From Flavobacterium praedii (lineage in GTDB: Bacteria; Bacteroidota; Bacteroidia; Flavobacteriales; Flavobacteriaceae): a stretch of 64,000 bases of DNA. A model generated the notes under the pieces. That model worked only from the letters and a program-made list of their open reading frames with translations, was not told the DNA's origin and did not search any database. The DNA lies in the NCBI RefSeq assembly GCF_026810365.1, contig NZ_CP113948.1, positions 2,195,001-2,259,000 of the forward strand, written 5' to 3'. This document shows positions 45,523 to 53,943 of the stretch, one piece after another. The position numbers were made by a program, and so were the translations under genes. Numbering within the stretch: the first letter of the stretch is position 1; each line of letters opens with the position of its first letter.

Positions 45523-45548
45523 AAATAAGGACAAAAAAGTCTTTTATT
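45523..45548. promoter_or_regulatory. Motif-1-like site upstream of narK
   Basis: The right arm TCTTTTATT is perfect and the left arm is diverged (AAATAAGGA). The inner GGAC/GTCT pair and 26-bp geometry are kept. It lies 55 bp upstream of the first NarK gene. Confidence 0.55.
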
Positions 45549-45587
45549 TGTTTTAGCAAAATTAACATCCTTATAAAAAATAAAATA

Positions 45588-45599
45588 TGATAATTATCA
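45588..45599. promoter_or_regulatory. FNR/DNR-like box upstream of narK
   Basis: TGAT-AATT-ATCA, a perfect 12-bp palindrome centred 58 bp upstream of the motif-1-like site. This is almost the same spacing as at nirK (56 bp). Confidence 0.6.
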
Positions 45600-45833
45600 G
45601 TAGAAAAATAAATCCAATAAAATTAAAATTTAAAAATACTAAAAAATTTTCATTATTACGAAAATTTATTCTGCAAACTACTCACAAATAACATTTTATA
45701 TAAATTAAAAGAAAACAAAAATATAAATTATCAAAAAACATACTAAAGAGTTAGAATTGATAATATAGCGCACACCTAAAGCGATGACGATCCTTAAATT
45801 TTCCTCTTGTTTGCAATAAATACTCTTAGCATT

Positions 45834-46093
45834 GCGTGAGGACAATGTCATTATGTTAAGGGTTTCTCACTGCGCTTTTTCAAAATATAACTCTCGCAAA
45901 GACGCGAAGACGCAAAAAAATGGCTCTTAACTTGGCGTCTTGGCGAGAAAAAACAAAGCTTAACTTAATGACATTGTGCGTGAGGGATAGAAATAAGCTA
46001 CCGAAGTAGCATGAATAGCCCGACCGCAGATAGGAAAAAGGGCAATGACGACAACGAAACTAGCCCTTTTTTCTAGCTGCGGTCACGCCCAAA
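45834..46093 (+). repeat. Structured intergenic element, copy 4 (interrupted by MITE-like insert)
   Basis: Apart from the insert it is nearly identical to the copy at 37182. The stem pairs 46023-46043 with 46063-46083. The right arm has GCGGT where copy 3 has GTGGT, turning a G:U into a G:C pair. An insert of 136 bp follows GCGTGAGG and is followed by GCGTGAGG again. Confidence 0.75.
45842..45977. mobile_element. MITE-like element, copy 2 (8-bp TSD GCGTGAGG)
   Basis: A 136-bp insert with terminal inverted repeats (ACAATGTCATTATGTTAAG and the complement of ACAATGTCATTAAGTTAAG; 18 of 19 match). It is flanked by identical octamers at 45834-45841 and 45978-45985. The uninterrupted target is seen at 37182-37190. 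Homologous to 5729-5873, in the same orientation relative to the host element. Confidence 0.8.
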
Positions 46094-46237
46094 TTTATAT
46101 TTTGATGGCAAATGCTATTTTGGGTCAAAAAAAAATTGATTATTTATTTAAAACCAGCAAAAAAAGCATTAATCTAAAATATTTACACCCCCTTTTAATA
46201 TTTATTGCTTTTTTTAGGTCAAGAAAAAGCGAATCGC

Positions 46238-46245
46238 TATTTTTG
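46238..46245 (+). promoter_or_regulatory. -7 element before the M14 peptidase gene
   Basis: TATTTTTG lies 25 bp upstream of the ATG. Confidence 0.5.
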
Positions 46246-46269
46246 AATCCCTTCTAAACTTACCCAAAT

Positions 46270-48777
46270 ATGAAAAAATATTTTTATGTTGTGTTGTTCT
46301 TACTTGTAACAACTTTTTCGGCTTTTGCTCAATTAAAAAGCCCTTCGGAATTTATACCCAGTTATGGTAAACAAATTACGTATTACCATCAGGTGGAGGA
46401 TTATTTCAATTATCTCGTTGGAGAATCTAAACTTATCAAAAAGCAAAAATACGGAGTCACAAATGAACAACGAGATTTGAATTTATTTTACATTTCTACT
46501 CCCGAAAATTTAGCCAATCTAGAACAAATAAGAAACAACAATCTTGCTGCAATTGGCATGTCTAACACTAAAACTTCGGCCGTTGAAGACAAAGTCATTG
46601 TTTGGATCAGTTTTAATGTACATGGAAATGAATTTGCCGGAACCGAAAGTGCCTTAACCGTTGTCTATGAATTACTAAATCCGACTAATGAAGCTACCAA
46701 AACATGGTTAAAAAATGCGATTGTCATTCTGGATCCATGTATCAATCCTGATGGGTATTCTAGATATGGAAATTGGTTAAGAGAAATTTCGGGAAAGAAA
46801 ACACATCCTGGATTGTATGACAGAGAACATATGGAAGTTTGGCCAGGTGGCCGTTACAATCATTACATTTTTGATTTAAACAGAGATTGGGCTTGGCAAA
46901 CGCAAGCAGAGACACAACAAAGAATCGCAATGTACTATCAATGGATGCCTCAAGTACATGCTGATGTACATGAAATGAGTTATGATTCTCCTTACTTTTT
47001 TCCGCCATCTGCTGAGCCCTTGCATGAGTTTATAGAGCAATATCAAAAAGATTTTCATCTACTTTTAGGTAAAAACATTTCGGCCAAATTTGACAAACAG
47101 AATTGGACGTACAATACCCGTGAGCGCTTTGATTTGTTTTACCCAAGTTATGGCGATACATACCCAACCTACAACGGTGCCGTTGGAATGACATTGGAAC
47201 AAGGCGGAATTGGCGCTGGAAGAGAAATTACAATGGAAAACGGAGTCAACTTAACCATAAAAGACCGTTTGACACACCACGCCACAGCCGTACTTACAAT
47301 TATAGAAAGCGCTTCAGAACAAAAAGAGGCTTTACTAAAAGGCTTTAGAGACTTTAACATCAATGCTCGAAAAAAAGTTAAAGGAACTTACAAAACCTAC
47401 GTCATGAAAAACAATCCAAAATTGGATCAAATGGCCGTTTTATTAAAGAAAAATAATATCGATTTTGCTTATGCTGATGCGTCTGCAAACGAATCAGGTT
47501 TTCATTATCAAACCAAAAAGAATGAAAGTTTTAAGATAGAACCCAATGATTTAATTATAAAAGTAGATCAACCCAGAGCGGTCTTAACCCAAGTACTTTT
47601 TGAACCCAATCAAAAACTAAATGATAGTTTATCGTATGACATTACAGCTTGGGCAATACCACTTGCGTATGGCGTCGAAGGTTATGCAGTAAAAAACAGC
47701 TTAAATATCAAAACAAAAACAACCATTGAAGTTCTCGAAAAAAAGATCCCAAATTCGGTTTATGCTTTTCATATACCTTGGAATAACAGAACTTCTGCAC
47801 AAGTAGTTTCTCAATTACATCAAGCGGGTATCAAAGTGAGATCGGCCATGAAAAAAGCCATTTTTGGAGATGTTATAATTGAACCAGGCGGGTTAATTGT
47901 AAGCAAAGCTGATAACCCGAAAGTGGTTGATTTTGAAAAAACAGTAAGTGATATTATCAAAATTAAATCGGATTATAATTATATCGCAACGGGATATTCT
48001 ACCAATTCAAAGGATTTGGGTGGTGAAAATTTCATCTTGCTTAAAGCCCCGAAAGTACTATTGTTATCCGGAAAAGGAGTAAGTTCAACCGAATTTGGTG
48101 CTACGTGGTTTTATATGGATGAAACTATTAGTTATCCTGTGAGTATTGTAGAAACTGCCAACTTTAGCAGAGTTAAATTATACAATTACAACACTTTGAT
48201 TTTGGCCGATGGTTATTATAATTTATCGGATGAGCAAAAAACACAAATTGACGTCTGGATAAAAAATGGCGGAAAAGTAATTGCCATGAATGCAGCAAAT
48301 TCTTTGTTTGAAGACAGAGAAGGATACGCTTTAAGTCCATTTGCTAGTGCAGAAGACAAAGAAAAGTCGGAGAAAGATGAAAAAGAATTGGAATTGAAGA
48401 AACGTTTCCTTGATTTTGAAGGATCTGAACGAAGAGCCATTTCGGGTTCTATTCCTGGTGCTATTATGGAAAATAAAATAGACCAAACCTATCCAATGGC
48501 TTTTGGGCTTGGCAAAACCTATTACAGTCTAAAAACCAATGAAAAATGTTATCCTTTGCTGAAAAAAGCGATTAATGTGGCTTACATTCCGAAAGATTAT
48601 CACAGTTATGGTTTTGTTGGGAACGACATGAAGAAAAAACTAACTGAAACGGTAAGCTTTGCCGTTGACAAAAAAGGAGATGGATCTGTAATTTATATGA
48701 TTGACAATCCTTTGTTTAGAGGTTTTTGGGAAAACGGAATTCTATTGTTTAGCAATGCTTTGTTTTTAGTGAATTAA
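46270..48777 (+). CDS. M14-family zinc carboxypeptidase
   Basis: An 835-aa secreted protein (signal MKKYFYVVLFLLVTTFSAFAQ). The M14 zinc site HGNEFAG gives the first His and Glu; the region DPCINPDGYSR and the histidine in QVHADVHEMSYDSPYFFPP complete the peptidase core (about residues 40-370). The C-terminal half (about 400-835) has a domain like a glutamine-amidotransferase fold (VLLLSGKGVSSTEFGATWFY) with a lysine/glutamate-rich insert (SAEDKEKSEKDEKELELKKR). It is expected to trim C-terminal residues from peptides outside the cytoplasm. It is a single gene with its own promoter and terminator. Confidence 0.9.
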   Translation: MKKYFYVVLFLLVTTFSAFAQLKSPSEFIPSYGKQITYYHQVEDYFNYLVGESKLIKKQKYGVTNEQRDLNLFYISTPENLANLEQIRNNNLAAIGMSNTKTSAVEDKVIVWISFNVHGNEFAGTESALTVVYELLNPTNEATKTWLKNAIVILDPCINPDGYSRYGNWLREISGKKTHPGLYDREHMEVWPGGRYNHYIFDLNRDWAWQTQAETQQRIAMYYQWMPQVHADVHEMSYDSPYFFPPSAEPLHEFIEQYQKDFHLLLGKNISAKFDKQNWTYNTRERFDLFYPSYGDTYPTYNGAVGMTLEQGGIGAGREITMENGVNLTIKDRLTHHATAVLTIIESASEQKEALLKGFRDFNINARKKVKGTYKTYVMKNNPKLDQMAVLLKKNNIDFAYADASANESGFHYQTKKNESFKIEPNDLIIKVDQPRAVLTQVLFEPNQKLNDSLSYDITAWAIPLAYGVEGYAVKNSLNIKTKTTIEVLEKKIPNSVYAFHIPWNNRTSAQVVSQLHQAGIKVRSAMKKAIFGDVIIEPGGLIVSKADNPKVVDFEKTVSDIIKIKSDYNYIATGYSTNSKDLGGENFILLKAPKVLLLSGKGVSSTEFGATWFYMDETISYPVSIVETANFSRVKLYNYNTLILADGYYNLSDEQKTQIDVWIKNGGKVIAMNAANSLFEDREGYALSPFASAEDKEKSEKDEKELELKKRFLDFEGSERRAISGSIPGAIMENKIDQTYPMAFGLGKTYYSLKTNEKCYPLLKKAINVAYIPKDYHSYGFVGNDMKKKLTETVSFAVDKKGDGSVIYMIDNPLFRGFWENGILLFSNALFLVN

Positions 48778-48795
48778 AGTCTAAAAATAGAAAAG

Positions 48796-48832
48796 AAAGG
48801 GAGTATGATCGTTTTATCATACTCCCTTTTTG
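48796..48832 (+). terminator. M14 peptidase terminator
   Basis: The arms AAAGGGAGTATGAT (48796-48809) and ATCATACTCCCTTT (48816-48829) are a perfect 14-bp inverted repeat followed by T residues. Confidence 0.85.
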
Positions 48833-48935
48833 TTATTTAAATATGCCCTTTGCGGGCGCAAGCAAGTATACATGCTTACGAACAGGTTTCAAATTTGCTA
48901 CCGTTTACGAAATAAAATTAATGCCGCTTTAGATC

Positions 48936-50459
48936 TCAATCAATTACTTTAAATTGTTTCATCTCTTGCAATGGTTCGATAGAATTGTAATCTTTCCATA
49001 TCTTGGGATCATAAGATTTAATGGTTATAAATTTAAAATCCTCTTCCTTTATTTTTTCAATTGCTGCAGCTGATGTTTCAGAACGAGACATATTTAGAAA
49101 TTCGGTTTTGTTGAGAATATTGGCTTCCATTTTAAAATCAAATGCCAATATATCTTTTTCGCTATTGGTCAATTCTATAAGTTTTAAAGGTCGATTTAGA
49201 TAAAAGTAATTTCCGCTTTCTATTGCAGCATACTGCATGTAATAACTATCGTCTTCGGCTCTTTTTTTGTAAATTATTGTCCCTTTACTAACATTTTCGG
49301 ACACTTTAATTCCTAAAAGAAGCTTCATATTAAAATTATGCACCTTTTCACCATCGTCTAGAATATATTCGGTTTTCAAGACGGCATAATCGTTTACAGA
49401 AATATATAATTTGCCTACATACATGGCTTTGCTTTTTCGAGGTTTAAAAGTTAGAACGTAAGCAAATTCATTTTGATTCGTGTAGATTGTACCTTCAAAA
49501 GTATAGAAATACAATTCTGGCCTTTGTATAAAATCGAATCTCTTGTTACTTAACAAATCATTTTTATACATAAAATTGTTAAGATTACTTTTTGTAGCAG
49601 TTAATTGATTTTTTGGTTCTTTGTCTTTACTTCGATTTTTATTGAACTCTTTTCGAAATGATATCGTATCCCTTGATCCTATAAGACCGCTCTTTATCCT
49701 GTAATACTTGGTGGTATCGAGATGCTGAAGCATCAAGTTTTTGGCTTTTTTTTCTAAATCTTCTAGAGATGTAGACTCTCCTTCCTTTTTTAAGACAGTG
49801 GCTTTTAAAACATTTAATTTTGAGGTAAACACAAACTTATCTGCTTTTTTTGTTTTAACCGAATAATAATTACATAGAATATCGGTAAATGACAATGGTG
49901 GATGCGAAATTAATTGATTAGAAAAAGTCTGCAGGTCATTGTTGACTTTTGACAATGCTTGCTTGCTAAAACCCGTTGATTTATTAATCTCTACATCGAT
50001 TATTGAAGGATTAAAATAATTAGAGGATCTGTAAAAGAACATTTCTTTTGACCCTTTTTCTCCGGTAGTATAATTTTGACTTAAGTTGGCTTTAACATTT
50101 GCCATGATTTCGTAGGCATTCGGTTTTTTATTCGACACGACAACATCTTTCAGTTCGTATATTCCGGGTAACAGTTTAATTATAAAATCGAGTTTTTTCA
50201 ATTCCCCAACGGTCAGTTGTCTATTGACAAAACCCAAATAGGAAACCGTAAGTAGGGTTTCATCTGTACTGTTATTTTCAGAGAGTGCAAAAAAACCTTC
50301 AGCATTAGAGACTAGGTTTTCGGAATCGTTTACCTTAATATTAGCATACGGAATACTTTCTCCCGTTTTGGAATCGATGATTTTTCCTTTTGTGTTTTGA
50401 GCCATTCCAAGCTGAAAGAAAAGTAAAATATTAAAAGCTATAAATAAATTTGTTCTCAT
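48936..50459 (-). CDS. CarboxypepD_reg-like domain protein, exported
   Basis: A 507-aa protein with a signal peptide (MRTNLFIAFNILLFFQLGMAQ). Residues about 22-100 form a carboxypeptidase regulatory-like beta domain (TKGKIIDSKTGESIPYANIKV; VSYLGFVNRQLTV), as at the start of SusC-type receptors. The rest is beta-rich, lacks a TonB plug or barrel, and resembles the uncharacterised flavobacterial proteins that carry only this domain. It is a single gene; no SusD-like partner is near. The role is unknown, possibly at the outer membrane. Confidence 0.7.
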   Translation of the reverse strand: MRTNLFIAFNILLFFQLGMAQNTKGKIIDSKTGESIPYANIKVNDSENLVSNAEGFFALSENNSTDETLLTVSYLGFVNRQLTVGELKKLDFIIKLLPGIYELKDVVVSNKKPNAYEIMANVKANLSQNYTTGEKGSKEMFFYRSSNYFNPSIIDVEINKSTGFSKQALSKVNNDLQTFSNQLISHPPLSFTDILCNYYSVKTKKADKFVFTSKLNVLKATVLKKEGESTSLEDLEKKAKNLMLQHLDTTKYYRIKSGLIGSRDTISFRKEFNKNRSKDKEPKNQLTATKSNLNNFMYKNDLLSNKRFDFIQRPELYFYTFEGTIYTNQNEFAYVLTFKPRKSKAMYVGKLYISVNDYAVLKTEYILDDGEKVHNFNMKLLLGIKVSENVSKGTIIYKKRAEDDSYYMQYAAIESGNYFYLNRPLKLIELTNSEKDILAFDFKMEANILNKTEFLNMSRSETSAAAIEKIKEEDFKFITIKSYDPKIWKDYNSIEPLQEMKQFKVID

Positions 50460-50759
50460 CGATATAATATTCGTTCCTAAACAAGACTAATTTATGGCGA
50501 TTTTGTTACAGATTTTAGAAAACTTCTTACCAATAGCAAAATTTTAGAAGTAAAGTAATCTATTTTAAAATCAAAACTATTACTTTAAAATAAATTATTT
50601 TGTATAGATTTACTTATAAATACTATGATTTATCTTTTTATTATAAGTAAATATTTGTTACAAATAAGTTCCAGTGGGAATTTTTGAACTTTGAAAGTTT
50701 TTTTAAAACCGTTAAATCAAATTGGATTGAGAGAATAAAATTCAGACTATATTTTTACA
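50460..50759. other. AT-rich intergenic region
   Basis: 300 bp with very low GC between two minus-strand genes. I see no ORF, hairpin or repeat that I can support. Confidence 0.5.
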
Positions 50760-52289
50760 CTATTCTTGATAGTTTTTGTTCCGTTCCATTTCGTCTTTAA
50801 TTCTTTTATTGACATCCACTTTTGCTCCTCGCAATACATAAATGGAGATTTCAGGTTCTCTGGCAAATTTATTGATTCTTTTGCCTGCAAAATAAACCGT
50901 GTCAAACAAAGGAATTTCTGTTTTTCGGTCTTTGTCATCATCGTTTTCCTCTTTTACCAAAATGACATCCTTAATTTTCATACCCAAAGGAAGCCAATTG
51001 ATATAATCAGCACTAAAAGAATGGGCTACCACTTTTTTATTAGTCGTATAATAGTTGATAGCACCGGCCTGTCCGTAATTATCACAAAGAATTAAGGTGT
51101 GTTCCAAATCTGGTAATGTACCTGCAACAGAATCTACCTTTATAGCCAATTCTTTCCAGCCCAGCATATCGGCGAAATCTTGTGGCAATGGATGGTCTTT
51201 ACCGTCTTCCCAATGAAGCAACCCATATTTTTGATACGGTTTGGCATGATTCACTATATATTCAGGGCTTTTGTTAGGAAAGAAAGCGTTGTACATCGGG
51301 ATAAAAAACAAAATCGGTATTAAAATTAAAACGGGTTGTAAATAGCGTTTCCAACCTTCTTTTAATTGATTACCTAAATAAACGGAACCAAAGGAAATGT
51401 AAATAGGATAAAGCCCGATAGCATAATAATCTTTGGCTTTGAAATACATAAAAACAGCCAGTGTAAAAATAATGCTCCAAAAGAACAGTCTGTATTTTTG
51501 GAACGGTTTGTACAATAACAAGGCCAACCATCCCGATACAATTACAAAAAATGAACCTACAAAAAAGAGCAATTGTGATTTTAAAAAATCCAATCTGTCT
51601 ACATAAACCAATTGTGTATCCGTCAATTCTTTTAAATGATGAATTACGGGAAAGCTATTGTTATATTGCCACAAAAGGTTGGGTGTGATTACCAACAAAC
51701 CTAGTGCAAGGGCAAAATACAATTTAGGAAGAGCAAACATTTTGCGATGTTGTGTCAAAACAATTGCTGGAATCAATCCAATAATTAAAAAACCAATGTT
51801 GTACTTATTCAGAAAACCAAAGGCAAATAAAATTGCTCCAATGAAAAGCCATTTGGTATTTTCCGTATTGATGTATTTGATTAGTATAAAATAAAAAGTA
51901 GTCCAACACAACACATCGAAAGAGTTGGGTTGGTACAAAGTGTTTAGCCTTAAAAGTGCTGAAAAGAAAACACAAGTTGCTCCCAAAACTAAGGCAAACA
52001 AATTGCCTTTTAATTCTTCGATAGTTTTCCAAACGACAACAATCGTCAAGGCGCCAAACAAGGCTGGGAAAAATTTAACCCAAAAAACAGAATTCCCCAA
52101 AAGATAAATAAGATAGGATATCCAAGAGGTAAAAGGCGGAACCGATAAATAACCCCAAGCCAAATGATGGGCTTGGTCAAGATGCAAATATTCGTCTCGC
52201 TGTAAGTCGTAATCGGAGCTTATTAAAGAATATTGCAATACAAATTTCAGTAGGATGAAGCCGAATAACAGTAACGTTTTTTTTGACAT
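50760..52289 (-). CDS. GT39/ArnT-like membrane glycosyltransferase
   Basis: A 509-aa protein with about ten to eleven helices in the first 340 residues and a soluble C-terminal domain. The family's acidic motif is near the start, in SSDYDLQRDEYLHLDQAHHLAWG. LRLNTLYQPNSFDVLCWT is also typical of the PMT/ArnT group. Such enzymes move a sugar from a polyprenyl-phosphate carrier to protein or lipid in the periplasm. Donor and acceptor cannot be read from the sequence. It appears monocistronic. Confidence 0.85.
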   Translation of the reverse strand: MSKKTLLLFGFILLKFVLQYSLISSDYDLQRDEYLHLDQAHHLAWGYLSVPPFTSWISYLIYLLGNSVFWVKFFPALFGALTIVVVWKTIEELKGNLFALVLGATCVFFSALLRLNTLYQPNSFDVLCWTTFYFILIKYINTENTKWLFIGAILFAFGFLNKYNIGFLIIGLIPAIVLTQHRKMFALPKLYFALALGLLVITPNLLWQYNNSFPVIHHLKELTDTQLVYVDRLDFLKSQLLFFVGSFFVIVSGWLALLLYKPFQKYRLFFWSIIFTLAVFMYFKAKDYYAIGLYPIYISFGSVYLGNQLKEGWKRYLQPVLILIPILFFIPMYNAFFPNKSPEYIVNHAKPYQKYGLLHWEDGKDHPLPQDFADMLGWKELAIKVDSVAGTLPDLEHTLILCDNYGQAGAINYYTTNKKVVAHSFSADYINWLPLGMKIKDVILVKEENDDDKDRKTEIPLFDTVYFAGKRINKFAREPEISIYVLRGAKVDVNKRIKDEMERNKNYQE

Positions 52290-52325
52290 TTGCGATTGAT
52301 GTTATGATGATTGATGTTGCTAATT

Positions 52326-52333
52326 CAAATGTA
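52326..52333 (-). promoter_or_regulatory. -7 element before the GT39 gene
   Basis: TACATTTG on the minus strand, 37 bp upstream of the ATG. Confidence 0.45.
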
Positions 52334-52438
52334 AATATAAAGCTACCCGCGGTTAAAACTGTGGCTACAGTAAAAATATCTGAAAAACTATTGATTGATA
52401 AAAAAACATCTCACTTTCTACCAAACATCTTATGAACT

Positions 52439-52556
52439 GCGTGAGTGATAGAAGCTAGCTACCGAAGTAGCGCGGATAGCACGACAGCATAAAGGAGAGG
52501 GGCCGAATCACCGTTGCAATGATTTGGCCTCTCTCCTTTATGGTGGCACGCCCAAA
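52439..52556 (+). repeat. Structured intergenic element, copy 5
   Basis: GCGTGAGTGATAG, GCTAC-CGAA-GTAGC, then a stem pairing 52488-52504 with 52526-52542 (17 pairs, one G:U), ending GGCACGCCCAAA. The stem sequence differs from the other copies. It occupies the gap between the GT39 gene and the radical-SAM gene. Confidence 0.75.
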
Positions 52557-52572
52557 TTATGAACAAATCTTC

Positions 52573-53523
52573 TTAAAGACTGTTGTATTTAGAACCTTGT
52601 TTGATGCCTCTTTGCTCGATTGTAGAGTCAATGAAATGTTGGATTTGGGTCTTTTTGAGTCCCCAATTTGGCGCGATGAGCAAATCCCAATCGGAGATTC
52701 CAAAGAGGCGTTGAATGACGATATCGGGGCGCAGGAGCGGAATGAGGTCGCAAAGCAAATCGGTGTATTGTTCTAAAGTGAAGAGTGGGAACGGGTTTCG
52801 CTTGTAATGGACGCCCATAATGGAGCCTTCGACGATATGTAAATGATGGAATTTGACAAATTTTATTTGGGGAAAACGGTTTATTTCGGCAATATAGTTG
52901 AGCATCATTTCTCGGGTTTCCCAAGGAAATCCAAAAACGGTGTGCACGCACAAATCGATGGGACTGTCTTTTAATAATTCCACAGCGGTGATAAACTCGG
53001 CGTGAGTACACCCTCGATTTATTTTTTCTAAAGTTTCGTCATACATCGATTCCATTCCCATTTCGAGGTCTACATCAAATCGGTAGCAATAGCTTTCGAG
53101 CAGGGCAACTTTTTCGGCATCGATGCAATCGGGACGCGTTCCTACCGAAAATCCAACGACTTCATCTGAATTGAAAGACAAGGCGCGGTCGTAAATATTT
53201 TTGAGATAATCGACACTAGCGTATGTATTGGTGTTGGGCTGAAAATAGACTATGAATTGATCGGCTTTGTATGATTTTTTGGCACGCTCCATACCTTGCA
53301 ACAACTGCTCTTCGATGGTAGGCGCTTTTCTGGAAATATCGGGTGTGAAAGAATCGGTATTGCAATAGGTGCAGCCGCCGTAGCCTTTGAGTCCGTCGCG
53401 ATTGGGACAACTAAAATTACCGTCTACAATTACTTTGAAAACTTTTTGACCGTTGTATTTTTCACGGAGATGGGTGCCATAATTGTTGTACCCTTTTTTG
53501 TTGGATTCTTTTTCTGCCTTCAT
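52573..53523 (-). CDS. Radical-SAM protein, YhcC-like (TIGR01212 family)
   Basis: A 316-aa enzyme with an unusual cluster motif, C39-x11-C51-x2-C54 (FSCPNRDGLKGYGGCTYCN), as known for the YhcC/TIGR01212 group. Further segments: FSVGTRPDCID, DLEMGMESMYDETL and LCVHTVFGFPWETREM. The start at 53523 (MKAEKESNKKGYNNYG) is preferred; the longer ORF overlaps the -7 element. The reaction is unknown. It is on the same strand as the Moco operon but separated from moaA by 420 bp of repeats. Confidence 0.88.
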   Translation of the reverse strand: MKAEKESNKKGYNNYGTHLREKYNGQKVFKVIVDGNFSCPNRDGLKGYGGCTYCNTDSFTPDISRKAPTIEEQLLQGMERAKKSYKADQFIVYFQPNTNTYASVDYLKNIYDRALSFNSDEVVGFSVGTRPDCIDAEKVALLESYCYRFDVDLEMGMESMYDETLEKINRGCTHAEFITAVELLKDSPIDLCVHTVFGFPWETREMMLNYIAEINRFPQIKFVKFHHLHIVEGSIMGVHYKRNPFPLFTLEQYTDLLCDLIPLLRPDIVIQRLFGISDWDLLIAPNWGLKKTQIQHFIDSTIEQRGIKQGSKYNSL

Positions 53524-53527
53524 CCTG

Positions 53528-53535
53528 CAAAGGTA
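53528..53535 (-). promoter_or_regulatory. -7 element just before the radical-SAM gene
   Basis: TACCTTTG ends about 5 bp upstream of the ATG, so the transcript would begin at or very near the start codon (leaderless) if this element is real. Confidence 0.4.
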
Positions 53536-53639
53536 TTCACAATTGTATAGTGCTAACAATGACTTTTATCAGGGATTTTAGATTTTGATTTTACAATAAC
53601 CTGAACCTTTTTTTGGAGCAGAAAGATTAGGCATTTTCA

Positions 53640-53930
53640 GGAGGCATTGGTCCCGCTTTCCGTTTCAATCTTGCGTGCCGAACACCGGCACACAAGGATT
53701 TCCACTGTAATCGGGGCTAAAAGTAAGCATTTTTGTTTTTTTGAAATTATGGTAAAAACACTCAAAGCGATACAATTTGAAAAAAACTCCCTTTGCGTCT
53801 TAGCGCCTTTGCGTGAAATTGGTCTCGCAAAGTTTCGCAAAGGAGACGCAGAGAATACCAAAGGCTCAGTTCAAACAGTAATAACCTTCATGAATCTTTG
53901 TGTTTTTTCGCGAGTCTTTGTGAAATAATT
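53640..53930. repeat. Repeat-rich gap with CTTTGCGTC / CGCAAAG units
   Basis: The 420-bp gap between moaA and the radical-SAM gene contains TTTGCGTCTTAGCGCCTTTGCGTG, CTCGCAAAG, TTTCGCAAAGGAGACGCAGAG and TTTCGCGAGTCTTTGTG-like units. They resemble those of the MITE-like elements and of 41048-41161. Short ORFs here look like chance readings of the repeats. Confidence 0.5.
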
Positions 53931-53943
53931 TCTATTTTTTCTC

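Larger units (their letters stand above)
45469..45833. promoter_or_regulatory. Control region of the nitrate operon and AT-rich spacer
   Basis: It holds the motif-1 and FNR-like sites (45523-45599). The segment 45601-45810 is plain AT-rich DNA with no ORF or repeat that I can see. Confidence 0.5.

Noticed and set aside
46045..46257. Small plus-strand ORF upstream of the M14 peptidase
   Set aside because: It begins inside structured element copy 4 and reads through its stem. No protein-like features; the sequence is explained by the element.
53647..53928. Plus-strand ORF of 93 codons between moaA and the radical-SAM gene
   Set aside because: Composed of CGCAAAG-type repeats; reads as chance translation.
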